A stretch of DNA of 35,570 nt from Actinomycetota bacterium. Lineage in GTDB: Bacteria > Actinomycetota > Acidimicrobiia > Acidimicrobiales > AC-14. Location: assembly GCA_005888325.1 (NCBI GenBank), contig VAWU01000064.1, forward strand, positions 4,832-40,401, written 5' to 3'. How positions within the stretch are numbered: the stretch's first letter is position 1; each line of letters begins with the position of its first letter. A program made the translations under genes and the position numbers. Below, piece by piece: positions 24,176-31,240 of the stretch. The notes beneath the pieces were generated by a model. The model was not told the origin of the DNA. It searched no databases and worked only from the letters and a program-made list of their open reading frames with translations.

Positions 24176-24748
24176 TCAGATCACCACCAGGAGGTTGGCG
24201 AACGCGTGCGTGATCGCGGGCGCACGCCACGAGCCGCCGGCCCACCGCTGCCAGCCGAGTACGAGACCTGCGGCCAGGTCGATCGGGAGTACCCATGCGC
24301 CGTACACGGTCAGATGGACGAGGGCGAACAGCAGCGCGGAGCCTCCCACCGCGAAGACCGGGCCCGACGCCACGAGCGCGCTGTAGACGAGCCGCCGGAA
24401 GAACGCCTCCTCGGCCACGGCCGCGAGCGTGTTGAGCGCCACGATCCTCGCGGTGGGGGAGGCGGGGGCGGTGCCGCCGCCGATGAGCCGCCCGAGCGCG
24501 AACGCGACGATGCCGAGCCCGACGACGAGCGCGGTCGTCCGGACGGCCACGGCGGGCTCGCGCCCGACGGGCCAGGCCAGGCCGACGGCGAGCAGTGCGA
24601 CGAAGACGACGATGATCGTGGCGGTCGGGTTCGACGACGCGCGCAGCAGTTGCGGTCGCACGAGAAGGAGAACGCAGCCCGCGGCCGCGACCGCACCGCC
24701 GGAAAGCGCCCATGTGTCCGACGGCGTCGTCGCCGGCTGCGGTCTCAA
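24176..24748 (-). CDS. CPBP-family intramembrane metalloprotease
   Basis: This 190-residue protein starts at TTG 24748, whose TTGA overlaps the stop of the upstream lipoprotein gene. The longer open frame beyond that is a shadow. It has about six membrane segments. The three CPBP motifs are all present: EEAFFR (Glu113, Glu114, Arg118), FALVH (His145) and HAFAN (His181, Asn185). Such enzymes cleave prenylated or other substrates inside the membrane, and in bacteria are often tied to bacteriocin immunity or regulated proteolysis. Here it is embedded in an operon of lipoproteins and Lgt, so one of those products could be its substrate. Confidence 0.88.
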   Translation of the reverse strand: MRPQPATTPSDTWALSGGAVAAAGCVLLLVRPQLLRASSNPTATIIVVFVALLAVGLAWPVGREPAVAVRTTALVVGLGIVAFALGRLIGGGTAPASPTARIVALNTLAAVAEEAFFRRLVYSALVASGPVFAVGGSALLFALVHLTVYGAWVLPIDLAAGLVLGWQRWAGGSWRAPAITHAFANLLVVI

Positions 24749-25158
24749 CCTTGGACGTTGAAGCTTACGAAGGCGCGGGGCCGGTTGGTGAAGGGCGCGT
24801 GGTCCTTGGCCACGAACTCCGCCTGCAGCGAGTGCTGGCCGGGAGCGACGTTGTGGAAGTCCTGCTCCTTGCTGAAGGACATCACGTAGGGCGTGTCGTC
24901 GAGCGTGAGATGGACGTGGCCCTCGGTGGAGGTGAGCTTGCCCGTCGTCTGCCTCACGACCCGGCCGCCCAGCACGTCGACCTTGACAATGAAGTCGGGG
25001 CCGGTGACGGCGTTCGGCGTGGGCGCCACGATCTCCATCCTGGCCTTCGTCGTCGGCCGCGCGGCGGACCCCGAGGAGCCACCGCAGCCCGCGACGAGCA
25101 GGGCGGTCGCGCCGACGACGCCGAGGATTCCGGTCAGGCGGATACGCGCCGTGAACAC
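24745..25158 (-). CDS. Small secreted lipoprotein, DUF4399-like
   Basis: This is 137 residues from GTG 25158. A TAGGCT box (25170-25165) ends 6 nt upstream, suggesting leaderless transcription. The lipobox LVAGC gives Cys25. The mature domain (about 45-137) is a beta sandwich with GHVHLTLDDTPYVM, FHNVAPGQHSLQAEF and ending FVSFNVQG, which resembles DUF4399/YtkA-like domains that bear a conserved GHxH-type strand. The His pair could bind metal, but this is not shown. It is the first gene of the coupled six-gene module. Confidence 0.8.
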   Translation of the reverse strand: MFTARIRLTGILGVVGATALLVAGCGGSSGSAARPTTKARMEIVAPTPNAVTGPDFIVKVDVLGGRVVRQTTGKLTSTEGHVHLTLDDTPYVMSFSKEQDFHNVAPGQHSLQAEFVAKDHAPFTNRPRAFVSFNVQG

Positions 25159-25164
25159 CCGTCC

Positions 25165-25170
25165 AGCCTA
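25165..25170 (-). promoter_or_regulatory. Leaderless -10 element of the six-gene envelope operon
   Basis: TAGGCT on the minus strand ends 6 nt before GTG 25158, in the 20-nt gap after the GH5 gene. It would start RNA at or next to the start codon and give the module a promoter of its own. No -35 consensus is seen. Confidence 0.45.
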
Positions 25171-25178
25171 AGCGCCGA

Positions 25179-26750
25179 TCACCGCCCGTTGAGGCGCGCC
25201 ACCCTGATCGACCACGCGCCACCGTGGGCGCGGGCCGAGATGAGCACGCCACCGCCTCGCACGGCCAGGAGATCGGGAGCGTCGAGCCCCCGCACGGTGA
25301 CCCGCACGTCGGCGGGGCGGGCCGCGGGGTGGAACGCGACGAGTCGGGCGCCATCGCCGCCGCCGTTCTTGCCCGCCCGCCCGGATGCCTCGAGGCTGGC
25401 GCGGTCAGGGTCCCAGCGGGTGCGGGAGAGCCTGCCGGGGGCGGCGCGCACGTAGCCGCGGCGCAGCTGCGCGACGAGCGCGTCGCGCGTGCCCGTCACC
25501 GAGTTGTCGTGACAGTCCACCTCGAACTCGCCCCACACGCCGGGCACCCGGCCGGCTCGCAGGTCGCTCACCTTGTGGGGATCGCCGCAGCTCTCTCTCC
25601 AGGTCCACAAGGTGGCGCCGGCGCGGAAGTCGTCCTGGAGCTGCTGATGCTCGACGAAGTAGCTGTCGTCCGGTCGCGAGGCGCGGGCGGGGTCGGCACC
25701 CCATTCTCCGGACAACACCGGTACCCCGCCGAGCGCGCGCGCCTCGCGCTGTGCGGTCTCGAAGGCCGCGCGTGTGATCGGTCCACCCGTGAAGCCACCG
25801 GTGTAGATGTGAGGTGCGTAGACGAGGTCGGCGTCGCGGCTGAACGACGGGGGCGGGCCCGAGCCGATGGCCGAGAACAGCGCGGACGGCTCGAACAGGA
25901 TCAGGTGGGGAGAGCCGTGAGCGGCTCGCTCCGCCCGGCGAATGGAGGCGACCGCCAGCCGGTACATCGTGGCGAGGCGTTGGTTGTCAGCGGGGACGAA
26001 GGCGTTGGGCTCGTTCATGAGGTCGTATCCGGCGACCTCTGGCGAGCGGGCGAAGCGGCCGGCAACGTGGCCGAGCATGGCGACGTAACGCGTCTGCACG
26101 CCCACGCCGTCGGAGGCCTTCTCGTCCGTGAAGAAGGCCTGCCATGCGCGCATCGTCGCCGGGTTGATCTCGCGCGCGCCCAAGGTGCAGCGGGGCAGGT
26201 CACCGTCGAGCGTCGCCCAGGCCGGCGCTCCGTCCCAGCCGAGACCGGGCACGGCGGGCGGGACGCACCGCTCGCCCGGCCGCGCGGCCGTCGCCGGGCC
26301 CCACGCGTCCTGATGGAAGTCGATGATCGAGTAGAGCCCCGCTTGTCCGAGGCGACGGACGGTGCGCGCCACCTGGTCGAGGTACGCCTCGTCGTAGTGG
26401 CCGGGGCCGGGCTCGATGCGCGACCACGACACGAGCAGGCGCACCGCGTCCCAACCGATCGAGCGCATGCGCGCGGTGTCATCAGAGGCGAGAGGGAACG
26501 TGGTCGGGAAGTCGACGCCCTTCCAGTACTCGGCGAGGGCGTTCACGTTCACACCTCGCAGGAGCACCTCGCGCCCTTCCCCGTCGACGATGCGCCCACC
26601 CCGGACCGGGTCGGCCTCGGCGCGGAGCGCGGTGAGCGCGAGTGGCGACGACTCGGGCTTCGCGCCGCTGCTGCAGGCGGCGAGCCCGGCACCGGCGAAC
26701 GTCAGCACCGTGACCAGCAGCGCGAGGCGACGGACGAGCAGCGGGCCCAC
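25179..26750 (-). CDS. GH5-family glycoside hydrolase lipoprotein, endoglycoceramidase-like
   Basis: This is 523 residues from GTG 26750; the open frame upstream has no signal or family sequence. The lipobox LAAC gives Cys26. It is a GH5 TIM barrel with GVNVNALAEYW (66-76), IIDFHQDAWG (142-151), acid/base Glu247 in YDLMNEPNAF and nucleophile Glu349 in PVLSGEWGA, plus YAPHIYTGG. The MNEP and FHQD contexts match endoglycosylceramidase-like enzymes, which cleave glycan from glycolipid. A C-terminal beta domain (about 440-523) follows. It is anchored outside the cell. It would hydrolyse beta-glycosides of glycolipids, with the true substrate unknown. The long insertion at 155-200 with Cys162 and Cys188 may hold a disulfide. 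Confidence 0.9.
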   Translation of the reverse strand: MGPLLVRRLALLVTVLTFAGAGLAACSSGAKPESSPLALTALRAEADPVRGGRIVDGEGREVLLRGVNVNALAEYWKGVDFPTTFPLASDDTARMRSIGWDAVRLLVSWSRIEPGPGHYDEAYLDQVARTVRRLGQAGLYSIIDFHQDAWGPATAARPGERCVPPAVPGLGWDGAPAWATLDGDLPRCTLGAREINPATMRAWQAFFTDEKASDGVGVQTRYVAMLGHVAGRFARSPEVAGYDLMNEPNAFVPADNQRLATMYRLAVASIRRAERAAHGSPHLILFEPSALFSAIGSGPPPSFSRDADLVYAPHIYTGGFTGGPITRAAFETAQREARALGGVPVLSGEWGADPARASRPDDSYFVEHQQLQDDFRAGATLWTWRESCGDPHKVSDLRAGRVPGVWGEFEVDCHDNSVTGTRDALVAQLRRGYVRAAPGRLSRTRWDPDRASLEASGRAGKNGGGDGARLVAFHPAARPADVRVTVRGLDAPDLLAVRGGGVLISARAHGGAWSIRVARLNGR

Positions 26751-26756
26751 GCGCAG

Positions 26757-26784
26757 ATCATGGCCGCCGACGCATACTGTCGGC
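26757..26784. promoter_or_regulatory. Divergent leaderless promoters with 6+7+6 palindrome
   Basis: The 35-bp gap between divergent starts holds CATGAT reading leftward (plus positions 26762-26757, 6 nt from GTG 26750) and CATACT reading rightward (26773-26778, 7 nt from ATG 26786). GCCGAC (26766-26771) and GTCGGC (26779-26784) are inverted repeats around the rightward -10, and they are a possible repressor site. Confidence 0.45.
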
Positions 26785-26785
26785 C

Positions 26786-27643
26786 ATGCAGCGTCGACGC
26801 TTGGGTCGCACGGGTCACGAGAGCAGCGTGGCCATCCTGGGCGGGGCGGCCTTCGCCCTCTCCACCACCGACGAGGCGGAGCCGGCGTTCGCGTCGGCAC
26901 TGGCGCGGGGGGTGAACCACCTCGACATCGCCCCGCGCTACGGCCAGGCCGAGCGGGCTGTCGGCCCCCTCGTCCCACCGGTGCGCGACCGGCTGTTCAT
27001 CGGCGAGAAGACCACCCGCCGCGCTTCTGACGGCGTGCGCGCCCAGCTCGACGAGTCGCTGCAGCGACTGGGCACCGACCACGTCGACCTCTACCAGATG
27101 CACGCCGTCACCGGTGTCGACGTGCTCGACGAGCGCCGTGACGCAGCCGCCACGATCATGCGCGCGCGCGACGAGGGGTTGACGCGCTTCGTCGGTATCA
27201 CCGGCCACGGCCTCGCCGCGCCCGCGACCTTCGTTGAGGCGCTCGACCGCTACGACCTCGACACCGTGATGTTCCCCGTCTACCCCCGGCTGTGGGCCGA
27301 TGTCGACTACCGCCGAGCGGCCGAGCAGCTTCTCTCGATCTGCGCAGAGCGCGACCTCGGCGTCATGGCCATCAAGGCGGTGGCCCGCCAACCGTGGGGC
27401 GACGACGACCGCGATCGATTTGCGACCACGTGGTACGAGCCGCGGCGCGAGCCCGACTCGATCGCGCGAGGCGTGCACTTCGCGCTGTCCACGCCGGGCG
27501 TGCACGCGTTCTGCACACCGGGAGACCTCGGGCTCCTGCCGCTCGCGCTCGACGCGGCCGAGCGGGCCACGACGATGGACGACGACGCGCGCCTCGCGGC
27601 CATGGACGAGATGGCCGGGCTCGCGCCGCTGCAGACTCCCTGA
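26786..27643 (+). CDS. Aldo/keto reductase family protein
   Basis: This 285-residue (alpha/beta)8 barrel starts MQRRRLGRTG. The catalytic tetrad is recognisable: Asp47 and Tyr52 in HLDIAPRYG, Lys75 in IGEKTT and His106 in LYQMHAV. It is shorter than the usual 310-330 residues, and the C-terminal loop region is trimmed. NADPH-dependent reduction of a carbonyl is expected, with substrate unknown. Some relatives of this short type have a C-terminal ferredoxin part, but here none is present. It is probably transcribed from a leaderless promoter and divergent from the GH5 gene. There is no operon partner. Confidence 0.9.
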   Translation: MQRRRLGRTGHESSVAILGGAAFALSTTDEAEPAFASALARGVNHLDIAPRYGQAERAVGPLVPPVRDRLFIGEKTTRRASDGVRAQLDESLQRLGTDHVDLYQMHAVTGVDVLDERRDAAATIMRARDEGLTRFVGITGHGLAAPATFVEALDRYDLDTVMFPVYPRLWADVDYRRAAEQLLSICAERDLGVMAIKAVARQPWGDDDRDRFATTWYEPRREPDSIARGVHFALSTPGVHAFCTPGDLGLLPLALDAAERATTMDDDARLAAMDEMAGLAPLQTP

Positions 27644-27663
27644 GCCGCGGGCTGTCCCGAGCG

Positions 27664-28221
27664 TCAGCCCAACCAGGCGGGCGCGCGCTCGAGCAGGTAG
27701 CGGCTGACCTTGAGGCACGCGTCGAGGACGTCGCACAGCAGCTCCTCGCCCGCGAGGACCCGGGCGAGGGAGACCTGCTGCCGGGCGACGATGGTGAGGC
27801 TGCGCTCCGCGGCGTCGGTGACCGAGCCGAACGAGTCGATCGCAGACACTTCGAGCGGCAGGTCGGGCCCACCGATGCCGGCGAGCTCGGTCGCGAGGAC
27901 GAGGAGGTCGGGGCCGCTGGGCAGCGGCGGCAGCGCCCAGGTGAACTGGAGGGGGAAGTGGAACTCGTCGGGCGGGTCGTCGTCGTCGGCCAGCTCGGCG
28001 ACGACGTCCTCGAACGCGAGGAGGATGCGCGGCTCGACCTCCAGCGTGAGGTGGAGGTCGAGGGGACCGTTGCAGCCTTCCTCGGGATGGAGGTCGACCT
28101 CCCACACCTGACGCAACGAGTACGTCTCCACGAAGTGGCGCTCGTCGTGCACGTGGAAGCCGTGGTCGACCGCGTGGTCCTTCAGCTCGGTGACGTAACC
28201 GGCGACGTCGATGGCGGCCAT
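27664..28221 (-). CDS. Conserved-looking acidic protein, unknown function
   Basis: This is 185 residues from ATG 28221. The product is acidic (a DDDDPPDE run near 98-105), soluble, and without signal or membrane segments. Segments such as RQVWEVDLHPEEGCNGPLDL and LHLTLEVEPRILLAFEDVV look like a beta-rich domain. The last third (SLTIVARQQVSLARVLAGEELLCDVLDACLK region) is helical. I do not recognise it. A TACGCT box ends 8 nt upstream (28235-28230). It converges with the aldo/keto reductase gene, 20 nt between stops, and lies 31 nt after the DUF72 stop in the same direction. Confidence 0.75.
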   Translation of the reverse strand: MAAIDVAGYVTELKDHAVDHGFHVHDERHFVETYSLRQVWEVDLHPEEGCNGPLDLHLTLEVEPRILLAFEDVVAELADDDDPPDEFHFPLQFTWALPPLPSGPDLLVLATELAGIGGPDLPLEVSAIDSFGSVTDAAERSLTIVARQQVSLARVLAGEELLCDVLDACLKVSRYLLERAPAWLG

Positions 28222-28252
28222 TGCCTGTGAGCGTAGGCGCGTGTGCAGGCGT

Positions 28253-29068
28253 TCAGAACAACGGCTGCTGGCCGGCCGGACGGCCCGGGCCGACAGCCAC
28301 CGCGACGTGTCGCTCCCGGAGCTCGGCAGCGAGGGCGCGCACCGTCGCCGGAGCGTGGCCCTCGTAGTGGTTGTTGACGACGACGTACGCGTCGTCCACC
28401 CCGGCGTCGTCCCACTCGACCAACCGGTCCGCCCAGAAGCTCCGACTCTCGGGCTGAGGCCGCTGCACGTGGGCCTTCCCGTCGAGCCCGCGATGAGGGC
28501 CGAGCAGCCGCACGTAGACGGGCGACGCCGACGCCCGCGCGGCAGCGCGGGGCATGGCGGGAAGGTCGTTGCACACCCAGGTCACACCGTGGTCACCGAG
28601 GAGCGCGAGGATCTCGTCGTCCAGCCACGACGGGTCGCGCAGCTCGACCGCGAGCGGTGCGACGGGCGCCCAGCGGGCGACGAAGCCGCGCAGCGCGGCC
28701 TCGGTCTCGCCCTCGCGTGCGAACGACGGAGGCAGCTGGACGACCACGCACGCGAGACGCGAGTGCAGTGGGGCGAGGAGCCGCTCGAGGAAGTGGGCGA
28801 AGGCGGGCTCGGGCGGGCACAGGCCGGTTTCCTGAACGAGCTCGCGCGGCGCCTTCACGCTGACGCGGAACTCCGGCGGCATGACCTCCGCCCAGTGCTC
28901 GACCGTCGGCGCGGCCGGGGCCGCGTAGAAGGAGGAGTCGATCTCGACGAACGAGAACGCCTCGACGTAGCGGGCCAGGGCGTCGGCGGGCTGCGTGCCC
29001 GGTGGGTAGAACGAGCCGACCCAGTCGGGGAAGTACGACCAACCCGCGGTGCCCAACCACACGGTCAC
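28253..29068 (-). CDS. DUF72 (YecE-like) TIM-barrel protein
   Basis: This is 271 residues from GTG 29068; a second GTG two codons on is possible, and the longer upstream frame is not family-like. It has DUF72 landmarks: WLGTAGWSYFPDWVG at the start, a FVEIDSSFYAAPA segment, FRVSVKAPRELV, the LAVELRDPSW strand and YVVVNNHYEGHAPATV near the end. DUF72 proteins have a TIM-barrel fold and a conserved acidic/His cleft. The activity is unknown, with a link to nucleic acid or sugar metabolism proposed. TACGGT (29080-29075) ends 6 nt before the start, suggesting leaderless transcription. Confidence 0.93.
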   Translation of the reverse strand: MTVWLGTAGWSYFPDWVGSFYPPGTQPADALARYVEAFSFVEIDSSFYAAPAAPTVEHWAEVMPPEFRVSVKAPRELVQETGLCPPEPAFAHFLERLLAPLHSRLACVVVQLPPSFAREGETEAALRGFVARWAPVAPLAVELRDPSWLDDEILALLGDHGVTWVCNDLPAMPRAAARASASPVYVRLLGPHRGLDGKAHVQRPQPESRSFWADRLVEWDDAGVDDAYVVVNNHYEGHAPATVRALAAELRERHVAVAVGPGRPAGQQPLF

Positions 29069-29126
29069 GACGGAACCGTAGCGGCGCGGCTGAGCGCGGG
29101 TGATCAGACCGCGCACGCCAGGCGTT

Positions 29127-29132
29127 TAGCAT
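29127..29132 (+). promoter_or_regulatory. Leaderless -10 element of the Nudix gene
   Basis: TAGCAT ends 7 nt before ATG 29140. No Shine-Dalgarno sequence precedes the ATG, which supports transcription starting at the start codon. Confidence 0.45.
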
Positions 29133-29139
29133 CGCTGGG

Positions 29140-29625
29140 ATGTTGCGTCGGGGCCATCTGCTCCTCCTTCACATGTTTCGACGCCTGCCCCGGCCGGCGC
29201 GTCGGTTCGCGGTGCGTCGTCTCTACCCCTCGTTCACTGTCGGCGCCATGTGCGTCATCGAACGTCCTGACGGCACGCTTCTCTTCGTTCGGCATTCGTA
29301 CCGTCGGCAGTGGGGAGTGCCGGGAGGGCTGCTGTCCCGCGGCGAGGAGCCGGCGGCCGGGGCGCGCCGCGAGGCGCGCGAGGAGGTGGCCCTCGATATC
29401 GAGACGATCGGTGAGCCCGCGGTCGTCGTCGACCCGCGCGCGCGGCGCGTCGACATCGTGTTCCGCGCACGCCCGATCGCGGCGGCGTCTCTCGACACCG
29501 TGCGCCCCAGCTCGCCGGAGATCGTCGAGGCGAGATGGTTCCCGCGCGACGAGCTGCCCGACCTGCAGCACGAGACCGCGGGTGCCCTGGCCTCGCTGGC
29601 CCGGGCGGCGTCAGAGCGCGGCTAG
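29140..29625 (+). CDS. Nudix hydrolase
   Basis: This 161-residue protein has the Nudix box at 62-85: [10 protein letters not shown] then [14 protein letters not shown], which fits G-x5-E-x7-R-E-U-x-E-E-x-G-U except that the last Gly is Ala. Upstream is QWGVPGG, and after the box come the strands [17 protein letters not shown] and [13 protein letters not shown]. Residues 1-30 are an extra basic/hydrophobic N-terminus ([14 protein letters not shown]) that may be an amphipathic helix. It hydrolyses a nucleoside diphosphate linked to another moiety, with Mg2+ held by the REAREE glutamates. The substrate is unknown. Its 3' end overlaps the convergent sigma-factor gene by 15 bp. Confidence 0.93.
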   Translation: MLRRGHLLLLHMFRRLPRPARRFAVRRLYPSFTVGAMCVIERPDGTLLFVRHSYRRQWGVPGGLLSRGEEPAAGARREAREEVALDIETIGEPAVVVDPRARRVDIVFRARPIAAASLDTVRPSSPEIVEARWFPRDELPDLQHETAGALASLARAASERG

Positions 29626-30543
29626 GTCACGCAGGCTGGGGGGCGTCGAGGGGTGGCGCAGCTTCGACAGCGCCTTCGCCTCGATCTGACGGATGCGCTC
29701 GCGCGTGAGACAGAACTCCTGTCCCACCTCCTCGAGCGTGCGGGGACGCTCGCCGATCAACCCGAACCGCAGCTCGAGCACGCGCTGCTCACGGTCGGAG
29801 AGCGATCGGAGCACGGCACGGAGCTCGCTCGTCTGTATCGCAGCTGCCGCCGCCTCGAAGGGTGCTTCCGCGTTGCGGTCCTCGAGGAAGTCGACGAGCT
29901 CGGCGTTGTCGTCTCCCACCTGCTCGAACAGTGAGACAGGGTCGGGAGCGACGCGCTGCGCCTCGACCACCCGATCGGGGGTGAGACCCGTCTCGCGCGC
30001 GATCTCCTCGGGCGTGGCCTCGCGTCCGAGCGAGCGGGAGAGTCTCGTTGCGGCCCGCCCGACCTGAGCCACGGTCTCGACCATGTGCACCGGCACGCGG
30101 ATCGTGCGGCCCTTGTCCGCGATGGCGCGGCTGATGGCCTGGCGGATCCACCAGGTGGCGTAGGTGGAGAACTTGAACCCCTTGCGGTGGTCGAACTTCT
30201 CGACCGCGCGCATGAGTCCCAGGTTGCCCTCCTGCACCAGGTCGAGAAGGGGCAGTCCCGACGACTGGTAGCGCTTCGCGATCGAGACCACGAGGCGGAG
30301 GTTGGATTGGATGAAGCGCTTCGTGGCGGCCATGCCCGTCGTCGCCGTGCACTCGAGCTCGCGCCGTCGTGCCGCGCCGAGCGTCGCTCCGCTGTCGAGC
30401 TCGAGCTTCGCCTTGTTGCCTGCCTCGATCGCTCGAGCCAGCTCCACCTCGTCGGCTGCGGTCAACAGGTCGTACGAGCCGATCTCGCGCAGATACTGAC
30501 GGACGAGATCCTCGCCGGCGTCGTTCTCGCTGCGGCTCATCAT
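29611..30543 (-). CDS. RNA polymerase sigma factor, RpoD/SigA family
   Basis: This is 310 residues from ATG 30543, with GGGAG 10 nt upstream; the adjacent ATG 30540 is an alternative. Region 1.2 is near 11-45 ([21 protein letters not shown]). Region 2 covers 78-147, with [13 protein letters not shown], the core-binding/-10 reading [17 protein letters not shown] and [13 protein letters not shown]. Region 3 is about 150-230, and region 4 is 249-300 with the helix-turn-helix [21 protein letters not shown]. There is no long N-terminal region 1.1 extension, so it is either a short primary sigma or a group 2 (SigB-like) paralog. It recognises -10/-35 promoters as part of the polymerase holoenzyme. 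It is divergent from DUF523, with only 30 bp between. Confidence 0.95.
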   Translation of the reverse strand: MMSRSENDAGEDLVRQYLREIGSYDLLTAADEVELARAIEAGNKAKLELDSGATLGAARRRELECTATTGMAATKRFIQSNLRLVVSIAKRYQSSGLPLLDLVQEGNLGLMRAVEKFDHRKGFKFSTYATWWIRQAISRAIADKGRTIRVPVHMVETVAQVGRAATRLSRSLGREATPEEIARETGLTPDRVVEAQRVAPDPVSLFEQVGDDNAELVDFLEDRNAEAPFEAAAAAIQTSELRAVLRSLSDREQRVLELRFGLIGERPRTLEEVGQEFCLTRERIRQIEAKALSKLRHPSTPPSLRDLAAL

Positions 30544-30561
30544 CGCGGTAGAACTCCCAAG

Positions 30562-30567
30562 TAGCGT
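30562..30567 (+). promoter_or_regulatory. Leaderless -10 element of the DUF523 gene
   Basis: TAGCGT ends 6 nt before GTG 30574. It lies inside the untranslated leader of the divergent sigma-factor gene, whose own promoter must then sit within the DUF523 coding region. Confidence 0.45.
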
Positions 30568-30573
30568 CGGTCC

Positions 30574-30972
30574 GTGTCCGAGGGTAGCCCCGCCCGCCCC
30601 GCGATCCTGGTATCCGCGTGTCTGCTCGGGGTTCGGTGCAACCATCGCGGCGAGGCCAACCCGTCCGACGTCGTCCGGGCGCTCGCGTCGCGCTATCGGT
30701 TGATCCCCGTGTGTCCCGAGACGATGGGTGGCCTCGCGACACCGCGACCTGCGGCTGAGGCGCACTCCGACGGGCGTGTGGTCACCGACGGCGGGGTCGA
30801 CGTCACCGACGCGTTCGTGCGCGGGGCGCGGGCCACGGTCGCGCTGGCAGCGGCCACCTCGGCCACGGATGCCGTGCTCAAGGCGCGGTCGCCGTCCTGC
30901 GGCGAGGAGGGCGTCACCACGGTCGCCTTGCGCACGGCCGGTGTGCGGGTGCGGTCCGAGGAAGACGTGTGA
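30574..30972 (+). CDS. DUF523 domain protein
   Basis: This is 132 residues from GTG 30574. It has conserved DUF523 marks: [13 protein letters not shown] (14-26, Cys16 and Cys22), [18 protein letters not shown] (45-62, Cys47) and KARSPSCG (103-110, Cys109). The four cysteines and PR/AE residues probably form a metal or cofactor site, since DUF523 proteins are often linked to thiol chemistry. The exact function is unknown. It is slightly shorter than the usual 145-160 residues. The frame after its TGA continues into recognisable protein-like sequence (see the next entry), so the stop or the downstream gene may be altered. Confidence 0.88.
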   Translation: MSEGSPARPAILVSACLLGVRCNHRGEANPSDVVRALASRYRLIPVCPETMGGLATPRPAAEAHSDGRVVTDGGVDVTDAFVRGARATVALAAATSATDAVLKARSPSCGEEGVTTVALRTAGVRVRSEEDV

Positions 30973-31199
30973 CCCGACGACCTGGGTGGCCGCCTCACCC
31001 AGATCGCCACCGAGCACCTGCGTGCGTTCGAGCGGGCGCACGCCTCGGGGTTCGTGGTAGCCATCGACCAACTCGACGCCGCGACCGTCGCGCGTGGGTC
31101 GACGGCGTCCCGGGTGCCCTGCAAGCGGCGTACGCTCCCACCCGCGCCGCCGGCATGTTGCTGGAGGTCCTCGAGGAGCTGGGCACGGCCGAGCTGTGA
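30973..31199 (+). pseudogene. Frameshifted remnant of an unidentified gene
   Basis: In the DUF523 frame directly after the stop the sequence reads as protein ([36 protein letters not shown]) up to about 31090. The sense then continues in the next frame ([34 protein letters not shown]) to TGA 31197-31199. A single missing base near 31090-31095 would join them. There is no plausible start codon at the front, so this is the tail of a longer gene that was lost or fused to DUF523. I do not recognise the family. Confidence 0.4.
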
Positions 31200-31240
31200 T
31201 GCGCGTACGTCGAACCGGGCGACGAGGGGGCGACCATTCG

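Noticed and set aside
26786-27643. Aldo/keto reductase as a member of the ferredoxin-containing reductase group
   Set aside because: There is no CxxCxxC cluster in the C-terminus.
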